Source: Candidatus Odyssella thessalonicensis | GTDB lineage: Bacteria > Pseudomonadota > Alphaproteobacteria > Bin65 | Length of the DNA: 6,193 nt | Direction of reading: 5' to 3' | Assembly (NCBI GenBank): GCA_005240015.1 | Contig: SBBV01000610.1 | Coordinates: forward strand, 1 to 6,193 | In this document: in pieces, positions 1 to 6,078 of the stretch | Numbering within the stretch: position 1 is the first letter of the stretch | Layout: each line of letters starts with the position of its first letter | Made by a program: the position numbers and the translations under genes | The notes under the pieces: model-generated | What the model was told of the DNA's origin: nothing | Seen by the model: only the letters and a program-made list of their open reading frames with translations | The model's database searches: none

Positions 1-642
1 GCGCTCGCCGGCCTCGTCGAGCCGTCGGCGGGAACCGTCATGCTTGACGAGCGGCCGATCGCGGCGATCGGCCGGCGCGACCGCGCGCGCCGCATCGGCT
101 ATCTGCCGCAGGACGGCACGATCCACTGGGCGTTGCCGGTCTCCGAGGTCGTGCTGATGGGCCGCCTGCCCCATCTCGGTGCCTGGGATCGGCCCGGCGA
201 CGCCGACCGCGCGATTGCCGCCTCGGCCATGGAAGCACTCGACATCGCCGATCTCGCGTCACGACCGGCGACGCGGCTTTCGGGCGGCGAGAAGGCGCGC
301 GTCCTGTTGGCGCGCGCGCTCGCGGGTGCGCCGCAGATCCTGCTCGCCGACGAGCCGGTCGCCGGTCTCGATCCGTATCACCGACTCGAGGTGATGGAAC
401 ATCTGGCGGCGCTGGCCGAATCGGGCACCGGCATCGTCGTCGTACTGCACGATCTTACGCTCGCCGCGCGCTTCTGCCGGCGCTTGATTCTGCTCGACCG
501 CGCCGGCGTCGCGGCCGAAGGTGCGCCGGCCGAGGTGCTCACCGCAGAGCGGCTCGCCGCCGTCTACCGCATCGAAGCGGTGACGGGCCGCCACGCGGGC
601 GCCGACTACGTGCTGCCGTGGCGGCGCGTGCCACGCTCATAG
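1..642 (+). CDS. ABC transporter ATP-binding protein, FecE/BtuD type (5' partial)
   Basis: This is the ATPase subunit of an importer of the iron-siderophore/cobalamin/haem class, a cytoplasmic protein that would power a FecCD/BtuC-type permease. The frame is open from base 1, so the start and the Walker A loop lie to the left; the first visible residues (LAGL) are those that normally follow Walker A closely. In visible numbering (213 residues) I see the Q-loop YLPQD (Gln37), the ABC signature LSGGEKARV (93-101), Walker B ILLADEP (113-119, Asp117 and Glu118), the D-loop GLD (122-124) and the H-loop His150 in VVLHD. The C-terminal stretch with AEGAPAEVLTAERLAAVY is typical of FecE/BtuD proteins. 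About 40 residues are probably missing relative to the usual 250-260. The adjacent cobU, cobT and cobS genes favour a corrinoid or cobalt-related cargo, but siderophore or haem ATPases look the same, so substrate is inference. It converges with cobU across 6 bp. Confidence 0.93.
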   Translation, partial: ALAGLVEPSAGTVMLDERPIAAIGRRDRARRIGYLPQDGTIHWALPVSEVVLMGRLPHLGAWDRPGDADRAIAASAMEALDIADLASRPATRLSGGEKARVLLARALAGAPQILLADEPVAGLDPYHRLEVMEHLAALAESGTGIVVVLHDLTLAARFCRRLILLDRAGVAAEGAPAEVLTAERLAAVYRIEAVTGRHAGADYVLPWRRVPRS

Positions 643-648
643 CGAGCG

Positions 649-1185
649 CTACCCCGGCAGTGTGCCCTTGAGCACGAGCGGAATCCCCGCCGCCATGAAC
701 ACGGCGACGTCGGCGGCGGCGGCGACGGCCTGGTTGGCGCGCCCAAGGTGGTCGCGAAAGGCGCGCGCGAGCGGATTTTCCGGCACGATGCCGAGGCCGA
801 CTTCGTTTGAGACGATGATCACCGGCCCGGCCGCGTTCTGCAGCGTGTCCTTCAAGCCTTGGATCTCGTTGTCGATCGCGCGCTGTTCGGCCATGAGATT
901 GCTGATCCAGAGTGTGAGGCAGTCGACCAGCACGATCCGGTCGGGCCGCGCCGCGTTGCGGATCGCCGAGCGGATCGAGATCGGCTGCTCGATCACCTCC
1001 CAGCTGGGGTCGCGCTCGGCCTTGTGGCGGGCGATGCGCTCGGCCATCTCGGAGTCGCCGGCGGTTCCAGTGGCGATCACGGCATGGCGCGCCGGGCGCG
1101 CTTTCATCAGGCGCTCGGCGTAGCGGCTCTTGCCCGCGCGGGCGCCGCCCGTGATCAGCATGACCCTCGGAAACTTGCCCGGCAT
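649..1185 (-). CDS. cobU: Adenosylcobinamide kinase / adenosylcobinamide-phosphate guanylyltransferase
   Basis: This bifunctional cytoplasmic enzyme phosphorylates adenosylcobinamide and then transfers GMP to it, giving adenosylcobinamide-GDP, the corrin substrate of CobS. It is called CobP in the alphaproteobacterial naming. The 178-residue protein has the expected family length. Visible motifs are the P-loop GGARAGKS (13-20), the segment ERIARHKAERDPSW (49-62) whose His54 matches the histidine that carries GMP in Salmonella CobU, a Walker-B-like VDCLTLWISN (87-96), and VSNEVGLGIVPENPLAR (125-141) followed by FRDHLGRANQ (143-152). All are typical of the family, so the protein looks intact. 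I use the ATG at 1185; an in-frame ATG at 1161 (residue 9) is possible, and neither has a strong Shine-Dalgarno. It is divergent from the unassigned gene at 1258 and convergent with the ABC ATPase. Confidence 0.96.
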   Translation of the reverse strand: MPGKFPRVMLITGGARAGKSRYAERLMKARPARHAVIATGTAGDSEMAERIARHKAERDPSWEVIEQPISIRSAIRNAARPDRIVLVDCLTLWISNLMAEQRAIDNEIQGLKDTLQNAAGPVIIVSNEVGLGIVPENPLARAFRDHLGRANQAVAAAADVAVFMAAGIPLVLKGTLPG

Positions 1186-1257
1186 CGCGCGCGCTTACGC
1201 CCCCAAAGAATACCGAAAGGTTAGGCTTGATGGTTACGGACGCGAGATGCCACAGTC

Positions 1258-1860
1258 TTGCCCGAATTCAAGCCCGGCGCCATTCGCATGCTCGCCGCCC
1301 CGCGCCTCGAGGATGAACCCGGTCTCGGCCGGGTCGAGATTTTCCCGCTCGCGACCGACGAGCCGGCGCTGTTCCAGCTCATCCGGCACGTGTTCGAAAC
1401 CTATTGGCGGTCGATCGTGTTCGGCACCTTGATCCAGGGCGCGGCGTGGGAGGTGCGCGCGCCCGGCCCGCCCGGGAAAATCGGCCTCCTCGACGGCTAC
1501 GTCACGGTCGATTTCGGCGCCTGGCACTTTCATCTCTGCATCGGTGAAACCAAGGGCGTGGGCGCCGCGCCGACGCCGCCGGCACTCGCGCGCCACCGCC
1601 GTTGCGCGCGCGCCGAGCTCTATCGCGGGCTCAATCCCAAGACCGGCGCGCCCAACACCTGGGGCTTCCGCATGTTCAACGGCGCCGGCGAGCAGCAGAT
1701 CACCGTGTTCCTGCCGAGCCCGTTCCTCGGCGACGACGGCAAGCCGCTCAAGCCGCCGCGCTGGGAGCGCCTTGCGGCCTGGGACGATCTCCGGAAGCGC
1801 TGGCTCGACCTCGATCCCGATCCCTTCGACCGCACCGGCACCGGCTTCGTGCACGGGTGA
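1258..1860 (+). CDS. Conserved-looking protein of unknown function in the cobalamin gene block
   Basis: I do not assign this protein to a named family. It has up to 200 residues, is probably soluble, and shows no signal peptide or membrane segment. Visible features from the TTG start are PLATDEPALFQLIRHVFETY (30-49), FGTLIQGAAWEVRAPG (55-70), an aromatic and histidine-rich core DFGAWHFHLCIGETKG (85-100), an HRRC motif (113-116), a segment LNPKTGAPNTWGFRMFNG (125-142), EQQITVFLPSPFL (145-157) and a tail DPDPFDRTGTGFVHG (186-200). The HFHLC and HRRC groups could bind metal, but that is inference. The TTG at 1258 has a weak GAGATG about 9 bases upstream; the ATG at 1288 is the alternative and removes ten residues, and homologues would decide. 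Codon usage matches its neighbours and the two long shadow frames across it lack any such motif pattern, so it looks like a real gene. Its place between cobU and cobT suggests a link to corrinoid or metal handling. Confidence 0.8.
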   Translation: MPEFKPGAIRMLAAPRLEDEPGLGRVEIFPLATDEPALFQLIRHVFETYWRSIVFGTLIQGAAWEVRAPGPPGKIGLLDGYVTVDFGAWHFHLCIGETKGVGAAPTPPALARHRRCARAELYRGLNPKTGAPNTWGFRMFNGAGEQQITVFLPSPFLGDDGKPLKPPRWERLAAWDDLRKRWLDLDPDPFDRTGTGFVHG

Positions 1861-1879
1861 GCGGCGCGCCCCCTCTCCC

Positions 1880-1967
1880 CGTCATCCTGAGCGAAGCGAA
1901 GGACCTAGCTTCCACCGCCAACAGCGCTGCGGTCGAGGCAAGGTCCTTCGCTTCGCTCAGGATGACG
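1880..1967. repeat. Long perfect inverted repeat between convergent genes (REP-like element / probable bidirectional terminator)
   Basis: The arms at 1880-1906 and 1941-1967 are exact reverse complements over 27 bases, with a 34-base spacer. The left arm contains GTCATCCTGAGCGAAGCGAA and the right arm TTCGCTTCGCTCAGGATGAC. Pairing continues imperfectly into the spacer at 1908-1912 with 1935-1939. Transcripts from either side would form the hairpin 19 bases after the stop of the unassigned gene and 8 bases after the stop of cobT, so it probably ends both transcripts, although no U-tract follows the stem. From memory this core resembles a dispersed palindromic repeat seen between genes in several bacterial phyla; multiple genomic copies cannot be seen here. 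Confidence 0.9.
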
Positions 1968-1975
1968 TGCGAGGG

Positions 1976-2977
1976 CTATTTGTCCTTATCGCTGACACCC
2001 GCCTCGGCAAAGGTCGCCATGCCGGTGTGCGTGGCGACGGCAGCGCGCAAGATGCCGACAGCGACCGCGGCGCCCGAGCCTTCGCCCAGGCGCATGCCGA
2101 GATCGAGCAGCGGCTTCAGGGCGAGCTGATCCAGCAGCCGCGCATGCGCGGCTTCCGCCGAGCGATGCCCGGCGAGACAATGGTCGAGTGCCTTCGCCTG
2201 GGCCTTGCCCAGCACGGCCGCGGCGGCCGTGGCGACGAAGCCGTCGAGCACCACCGGGATGCGCTGCTCGCGCGCGCGCAGCACGGCGCCGGCGATCGCG
2301 GCCAGCTCACGTCCGCCGACACAGCGCAGCGCTTCCAGCGGATCAGCGAGCGCCGCGCCGTGCTTGGCGAGCGCCGCATCGACGGCTGCGGCCTTGCGCA
2401 CGAGCCCGGCATCGTCGACGCCGGTGCCGCGCCCGGCCCAGTCGGCGCCCTTTCCGCCGAACAGCGCCGCCGCCAGCGCGGCGGCGACCGTCGTATTGCC
2501 GATGCCCATCTCGCCGACGCAGAGCAGATCGAGGCCGGCGTCGACGGTTGCCGCGCCGGCATCGAGCGCCTCGTGCAGCTCCGCTTCGCTTATCGCCGGC
2601 GCTTGTGTGAAATCAGCCGTGGGCCGCTCCAGCGCGAGCGGCACCACCACGAGTTCGGCGCCCATCGCGCGCGCGAGCTGGTTGATGGCGGCGCCGCCGG
2701 CGCGGAAGTTCGCGACCATCTGCGCCGTGACCTCCGCCGGATAGGCGGAGACGCCGCGGGCGACAACGCCGTGATTGCCGGCGAAGACGGCGATGCGCAC
2801 GCGCTCCAGGCGCGGCGGATGGCGGCCCTGCCAGGCGGCAAGCCAAGCCGCCAGCGATTCGAGCCGGCCGAGCGAGTGCGGCGGCTTGGTGAGCTGCGCC
2901 TGGCGCTCGGCCGCGGCGGTCGCCGCCGCCGTGTCCGGCCCCGGCAGGCGCTTGAGCCGCTCGATGATGTCGCGCAT
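1976..2977 (-). CDS. cobT: Nicotinate-nucleotide--dimethylbenzimidazole phosphoribosyltransferase
   Basis: CobT transfers ribose phosphate from nicotinate mononucleotide to 5,6-dimethylbenzimidazole, producing alpha-ribazole 5'-phosphate, the lower-ligand nucleotide of cobalamin. It is named CobU in Pseudomonas denitrificans nomenclature. The 333 residues match the usual 330-360. Motifs in order are [10 protein letters not shown] (31-40), FAGNHGV (65-71) with [10 protein letters not shown] (75-84), the glycine-rich GEMGIGNTT (155-163), GRGTGVDD (182-189), [10 protein letters not shown] (221-230), VLDGF (243-247), GHRSAE (270-275) and [13 protein letters not shown] (292-304). Glu299 in the last motif corresponds to the catalytic glutamate of Salmonella CobT. 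The N-terminus begins directly with the expected helix, supporting the ATG at 2977, though no strong Shine-Dalgarno precedes it. It is divergent from cobS by 76 bp, and the inverted repeat lies just past its stop. Confidence 0.97.
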   Translation of the reverse strand: MRDIIERLKRLPGPDTAAATAAAERQAQLTKPPHSLGRLESLAAWLAAWQGRHPPRLERVRIAVFAGNHGVVARGVSAYPAEVTAQMVANFRAGGAAINQLARAMGAELVVVPLALERPTADFTQAPAISEAELHEALDAGAATVDAGLDLLCVGEMGIGNTTVAAALAAALFGGKGADWAGRGTGVDDAGLVRKAAAVDAALAKHGAALADPLEALRCVGGRELAAIAGAVLRAREQRIPVVLDGFVATAAAAVLGKAQAKALDHCLAGHRSAEAAHARLLDQLALKPLLDLGMRLGEGSGAAVAVGILRAAVATHTGMATFAEAGVSDKDK

Positions 2978-2992
2978 GGTGCGAAGTCCCCG

Positions 2993-3007
2993 CCCGCAAG
3001 CTGCGGG
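2993..3007. other. Small GC-rich hairpin in the cobT-cobS divergent intergenic region
   Basis: CCCGCA (2993-2998), spacer AGC and TGCGGG (3002-3007) form a perfect 6-bp stem. An alternative pairing of CCCCGC (2988-2993) with GCGGGG (3003-3008) is mutually exclusive with it. It lies 16-30 bases upstream of the cobT ATG and 47-61 bases upstream of the cobS ATG. It could be an operator or a leader hairpin, but such short GC stems arise readily in GC-rich DNA, so the function is speculative. Confidence 0.35.
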
Positions 3008-3026
3008 GTCTAGCGGTCCCCCCTCA

Positions 3027-3032
3027 TATATT
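3027..3032 (+). promoter_or_regulatory. Possible -10 element for cobS
   Basis: TATATT sits in the only AT-rich patch of the 76-bp cobT-cobS gap, 21 bases upstream of the cobS ATG, and matches five of six consensus -10 bases. No recognisable -35 lies 16-18 bases upstream (the position holds a run of G and C), so either an activator is needed or this is a chance match. Confidence 0.25.
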
Positions 3033-3053
3033 CAATCGCGCGAGCACGGCCGG

Positions 3054-3848
3054 ATGAACGATCAGGAAGCGCCCCGCGCTGAGACCGCCGCCGGCCCGCT
3101 TGGCCAGTTCGCGGCGGCGTGGACGCTGCTCTCGCGCCTTCCTTGGCCGTTCGCGGTGCCGCGCGATCTCGGCGCGATCGGCCGCGGCGTCTGGGCGTTC
3201 CCGATCGTGGGCGCGGTGTTGGGCGCGCTCGGCGGCGGTGTCTATTGGCTCGGGCGCGAGACCGGCTTGCCGGCCTTCGTCGCGGCGACGCTCGCGATCG
3301 CATTCTTGGCCCTCGCCACCGGCGGACTGCACGAAGACGGCCTCGCCGACACCGCCGACGGCTTCGGCGGCGGCCGCACGCGCGAGCAGAAGCTCGCGAT
3401 CATGCGCGACAGCCGCACCGGCGCCTATGGCGTGCTGGCGCTCGTGATCGTGACGCTGCTGCGCATCGGGGCGCTTGCGACGATGGCCGGCGCCGTCGGT
3501 TTCGCGGCGCTGATCGCCGCAGCATCCTTGGGCCGCGGCTTCGCGGCGTTGCCGATGAGCCTGCTCGCGCCGGCGCGCCCGGACGGCCTCGCCCGCGCAT
3601 CCGGCCGCGCGCCGGGTTTCTCCGCCTGCCTTGCGCTGATCCTTGCGGTGGCCGCCGCGACGCTCGCCGCCGCCGGCTATGCGCTGCCGCTGCGCGCGGT
3701 CGGCTACGCCGTGGCCGGCGCGTTTTTCGCGGTTCTGTTCGTCTCGCTCATGGCGCAGCGCCACATCGGCGGCGTCACCGGCGACGTGCTCGGCGCCGCG
3801 ATCCTTGCCGGCGAGGCGGCGGCGCTGGTGGCGCTGGCGTCGGGCTGA
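3054..3848 (+). CDS. cobS: Adenosylcobinamide-GDP ribazoletransferase (cobalamin 5'-phosphate synthase)
   Basis: This polytopic inner-membrane enzyme joins adenosylcobinamide-GDP, made by CobU, to alpha-ribazole or its 5'-phosphate, made via CobT, completing the nucleotide loop. It is called CobV in the alphaproteobacterial naming. The protein has 264 residues, normal for the family (about 245-270). The diagnostic acidic motif GGLHEDGLADTADGFGGG spans 90-107, followed by IMRDSRTGAYGV (116-127) and the C-terminal RHIGGVTGDVLGA (236-248). Hydrophobic stretches at about 46-66, 72-90, 124-160, 190-212 and 215-234, with a shorter one at 246-262, fit a multi-pass protein. The ATG at 3054 gives the typical N-terminus with LSRLPWP (26-32) near the front; the frame is open further upstream but that part is non-homologous and overlaps cobT antisense. 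A weak GAGC precedes the start. It converges with yacG across only 9 bp and no terminator is visible there. Confidence 0.96.
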   Translation: MNDQEAPRAETAAGPLGQFAAAWTLLSRLPWPFAVPRDLGAIGRGVWAFPIVGAVLGALGGGVYWLGRETGLPAFVAATLAIAFLALATGGLHEDGLADTADGFGGGRTREQKLAIMRDSRTGAYGVLALVIVTLLRIGALATMAGAVGFAALIAAASLGRGFAALPMSLLAPARPDGLARASGRAPGFSACLALILAVAAATLAAAGYALPLRAVGYAVAGAFFAVLFVSLMAQRHIGGVTGDVLGAAILAGEAAALVALASG

Positions 3849-3857
3849 CTTGCAGCG

Positions 3858-4058
3858 CTACTTCTCCTTCTCGCCCTCCTCCTCCGGCTTCTCGTTGGTC
3901 GGCACGCGGTAGACGCCGGCGAGCCAGCGGTGGAGGTCGATATCGGCGCAGCGCTTCGAGCAGAAGGGCTTGTGGCGCGCGACCGCGGGCGCCTTGCAGA
4001 TCGGACAAGGCGGGCCGCGGCGCGGGCCTTCCGCATGATCGTGATCGTAGGGAGCCAT
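3858..4058 (-). CDS. yacG: DNA gyrase inhibitor YacG, zinc-ribbon protein
   Basis: YacG proteins are small zinc-binding proteins; E. coli YacG binds GyrB and blocks gyrase from binding DNA. The 66-residue product carries the Cys4 zinc site CPIC (Cys18, Cys21) and CSKRC (Cys33, Cys37), followed by the family hallmark DLHRWL (41-46) and YRVP (50-53), and ends in a highly charged tail KPEEEGEKEK. It is the last gene of the infA-maf-RNase-yacG run, 11 bp downstream of the RNase stop, and most likely relies on that operon for expression. The start at 4058 (MAPYDHDHAEG) fits family length; the frame is open far upstream, but that part overlaps the RNase gene and has no family match. The His- and Asp-rich beginning is a modest peculiarity. 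Confidence 0.93.
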   Translation of the reverse strand: MAPYDHDHAEGPRRGPPCPICKAPAVARHKPFCSKRCADIDLHRWLAGVYRVPTNEKPEEEGEKEK

Positions 4059-4069
4059 CGCGCGCCTAT

Positions 4070-5215
4070 TTAGGCCTGGCCGAGCATTTCGGCGAGGGTG
4101 GCATATTCGCGCCGGCGCATGAGCTCGACCAGGCCGAAATCGGAGGGCCGCGCGATGCGCACGGCCATGGGGTCGCCGGCGACCGCGCGCCGCAGCGCAT
4201 CGATCGCCTCCGGCAGGGCGCGCGCCTCGCCGAGCCCGGCGAAGTCGACGACGATGCGGCCGCCGAGATTCCTGAGCCGGATCTGGCGCGCGACGGCGCG
4301 CGCCGCTTCGCGATTGACCGACGCGAACGTGGCCCTGGTCGAGGCCGCGGCGGCGCGGTCGGTGTCGACGTCGATGACGGTCGTGCCCGCCGCGCCTTCG
4401 ATGATGAGAACGCCGCCGCCCGGCAGCTCCACCTCGGGCTCGAGCGCCGCGGCAAGCTCGGCCCGCACGGCTTCCCCTTCGAGCGTCGTGCGGCCGACCG
4501 GCTCGCGCTCGACGACACCCTTCCATTCGGGCGCATGCGCGCCGAGCCAACCGCGCACCGTCGCGGCGAGCGCCTCGCTGTCGACGGCGATGCGTGGCGC
4601 CGCGGGTCCTACGAAGAGGCGCAGGAGATCGAGCGCCGGATCGGGCGGCGCGACCGCTTCGGCGGGCGCGGTGGCTTCGAGCGCGGTCGCCGCTTCGCGC
4701 CAGGCCGCGCGCAGCCGCTCCGCCTCGGCCGCGAGCATCGCATCGCTCGCCGCGGGTGCCGCGTGCAGCGCGAGGAAGTGGCCGCCGTTTCCGAGCTTCG
4801 CCAGCAGCGCGCCGAGCCGCGCCCGCGCATCGTTGTCGGCGATGCGATGCGAGAGCGCGGGCTTGCCGGCAAAGGGCTGGAACGCCAGGAAGCGGCCCGG
4901 GATGAGCGGATCGGCGGCGGCGCGCGCCAGCTTGCCGCCCGCTCGGTCCTGCAGAATCTGCACCGTCACCACGGCGCCCTCGCGCGGCTTGGCGCCCCGC
5001 ATGCGCGCGAGATCGAGCCAGGCCTCGCTGACCGGCAGTTCGACGATGGCGCCGGCCAGGCCCGGCATGATCTTTTTCACGCGCGCGCGATAGACGCCGC
5101 CGACGCGGCTCGGCGCGGCGGCGCGGCCCACGCGATAATCGGTGAGCTCGCCGTCGGTGAGGATCGCGCCGCGGCTCTCGCCGGCCGCATGCGCGAGCAG
5201 GATCTCGATCTTCAT
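4070..5215 (-). CDS. Ribonuclease E/G family protein, short RNase G-like form
   Basis: This is a cytoplasmic endoribonuclease-family protein of 381 residues, shorter than E. coli RNase G (489) and lacking the long RNase E scaffold. The S1-like RNA-binding region is VGGVYRARVKKIMPGLAGAI (38-57). The DNase-I-like catalytic part has IDVDTDRA (281-288), NREAARAVARQIRLRNLGG (301-319) and IVVDFAGL (321-328). Asp282 and Asp324 match the magnesium-binding Asp303 and Asp346 of E. coli RNase E, while the position of Asn305 is Asp284. The protein ends near residue 381 without the CPxC zinc-link that joins RNase E/G protomers. Such short forms between maf and yacG are, to my knowledge, common in alphaproteobacteria, but their activity is less certain than that of full RNase E. 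The ATG at 5215 overlaps the maf stop as ATGA, indicating translational coupling; the open frame upstream of it is antisense-like sequence inside maf. A small-subunit rRNA or mRNA processing role is inference. Confidence 0.9.
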   Translation of the reverse strand: MKIEILLAHAAGESRGAILTDGELTDYRVGRAAAPSRVGGVYRARVKKIMPGLAGAIVELPVSEAWLDLARMRGAKPREGAVVTVQILQDRAGGKLARAAADPLIPGRFLAFQPFAGKPALSHRIADNDARARLGALLAKLGNGGHFLALHAAPAASDAMLAAEAERLRAAWREAATALEATAPAEAVAPPDPALDLLRLFVGPAAPRIAVDSEALAATVRGWLGAHAPEWKGVVEREPVGRTTLEGEAVRAELAAALEPEVELPGGGVLIIEGAAGTTVIDVDTDRAAAASTRATFASVNREAARAVARQIRLRNLGGRIVVDFAGLGEARALPEAIDALRRAVAGDPMAVRIARPSDFGLVELMRRREYATLAEMLGQA

Positions 5216-5820
5216 GGCGCGTCCGGGCGGCGATAGCCGGCGCCGATCAAGAGATTGTACGTCTCGAACAGCGGCAGGCCCACGACATTGCTGTAGGAGC
5301 CGGAGACGAAACGGATGTAGGCGGCGGCGCGGCCCTGGATCCCGTAGCCGCCGGCCTTGCCATGCCACTCGCCGCTCGCGAGATAGGCGCGGATATCCGC
5401 CTCGGCGAGCCGGTTGAACGCGACGATGCTGGTGACGAGGCGCTGGCGCATGCGCCCATCGGGCGACACGAGGCACACGCCGCCGATCACGCGGTGGCGC
5501 CGGCCGGAGAGCGCCGCGAGACAGCGCCGCGCCGTCGCTTCATCCTCGGCCTTGGGCAGGATGCGCCGGCCCAGCGCCACGACCGTATCGGCGCCGAGCA
5601 CGAAGGCGCCCGGGTTCGCTTGTGCCACCGCGCGCGCCTTGGCCTCGGCGAGCCGCTTGGCGTGCGCGTCGGGAAGCTCGTCGCTCAACCGTGTTTCGTC
5701 GAGCGCCGCGGGGACGACCCGATCCGGAACGAGGCCGATCTGAGCGAGGAGATCGCGCCGGCGCGGCGAGGCGGAGGCGAGGATCAGCGCGGGACGGGCG
5801 CCCGAAGCGGCGCCGCTCAT
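5212..5820 (-). CDS. maf: Maf family nucleotide pyrophosphatase (YhdE-like)
   Basis: Maf proteins hydrolyse non-canonical or specific nucleoside triphosphates to monophosphates; the YhdE branch acts on dTTP and UTP and was originally described as a septum-formation inhibitor. The 202 residues match the family. Motifs are the substrate loop SASPRR (16-21) with RRDLLAQIG, KAEDEATARR (90-99), the metal/base motif GADTVV (76-81, Asp78), GRRHRVIGGVCL (106-117), KAGGYGIQG (155-163) and SYSNVVGLPL (175-184) followed by ETYNLL. The KAGGYGIQG plus VVGLPLFET combination resembles YhdE more than the m7GTP-specific YceF branch, so dTTP/UTP activity is the better guess. It starts 6 bp after infA and its TGA overlaps the next ATG, placing it firmly in the operon. 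Confidence 0.95.
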   Translation of the reverse strand: MSGAASGARPALILASASPRRRDLLAQIGLVPDRVVPAALDETRLSDELPDAHAKRLAEAKARAVAQANPGAFVLGADTVVALGRRILPKAEDEATARRCLAALSGRRHRVIGGVCLVSPDGRMRQRLVTSIVAFNRLAEADIRAYLASGEWHGKAGGYGIQGRAAAYIRFVSGSYSNVVGLPLFETYNLLIGAGYRRPDAP

Positions 5821-5826
5821 CGCCGC

Positions 5827-6045
5827 CTACTTGTAGCGGAAGGTGATGCGCCCCTTGGTCAAATCGTAGGGCGTCATCTCGACATTGACCCGGTCGCCGG
5901 CGAGCACGCGGATCCGGTTCTTGCGCATTTTGCCCGAGGTGTGGGCGAGAATGACGTGATTGTTATCCAGCTTCACACGAAACATGGCATTGGGCAGGAT
6001 TTCGGTGACCGTGCCCGAAAATTGGATCAGATCTTCCTTCGACAT
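5827..6045 (-). CDS. infA: Translation initiation factor IF-1
   Basis: IF-1 is a single OB-fold protein that binds the A site of the 30S subunit during initiation. The product is exactly 72 residues, the standard bacterial length, beginning [13 protein letters not shown] and ending [12 protein letters not shown]. The core segments [10 protein letters not shown] (19-28), [19 protein letters not shown] (35-53) and [11 protein letters not shown] (57-67) align closely with E. coli IF-1, so identity is essentially certain. The ATG at 6045 is chosen by length and homology; a TTG-initiated extension to 6147 is open but adds sequence unlike IF-1. No strong Shine-Dalgarno is visible. It is the first gene of the infA-maf-RNase-yacG run, and the 148 bp upstream probably hold the promoter. 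Confidence 0.99.
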   Translation of the reverse strand: MSKEDLIQFSGTVTEILPNAMFRVKLDNNHVILAHTSGKMRKNRIRVLAGDRVNVEMTPYDLTKGRITFRYK

Positions 6046-6078
6046 AAGCGCGTCCGGGTTGTTGCGGCGGCGGGCGGC

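Noticed and set aside
1186..1257. Promoters for the divergent cobU and unassigned gene
   Set aside because: A TATTCT-like hexamer exists on the minus strand, but no -35 is found at proper spacing, and nothing convincing is seen on the plus strand.
1234..1854. 206-codon minus-strand frame opposite the unassigned gene
   Set aside because: I considered it as the real gene instead of the plus frame. The plus frame has aromatic, motif-like blocks and a balanced composition (Trp, Phe, His, Asn), while the minus frame is dominated by Ala, Glu, Gly and Arg as in typical shadows.
1880..1967. CRISPR repeat pair
   Set aside because: There are only two copies, in inverted rather than direct orientation, and no cas gene; an inverted repeat or hairpin explains it.
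1544..3013. 489-codon open frame on the plus strand across the unknown gene, the inverted repeat and cobT
   Set aside because: It is antisense to cobT, which has complete family motifs, and its composition is low-complexity Arg/Ala; no recognisable domain.
3024..3764. 246-codon minus-strand frame opposite cobS
   Set aside because: It has an Arg/Gly/Ala/Gln-rich composition and no motifs, while the plus strand encodes an intact CobS.
3849..3857. Terminator between convergent cobS and yacG
   Set aside because: Only 9 bp separate the stops and no stem with a U-tract is visible there.
3119..5236. 705-codon open frame on the plus strand spanning cobS, yacG and the RNase gene
   Set aside because: It is a shadow: rich in Arg, Ala and Gly, with no family motifs, and it runs across three genes with clear homologies in other frames. 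Long stop-free antisense frames are expected at this base composition.
5216..5476. N-terminal extension of the RNase frame into maf
   Set aside because: The extension is out-of-frame maf sequence without homology; the ATG at 5215 overlapping the maf stop gives a proper N-terminus.
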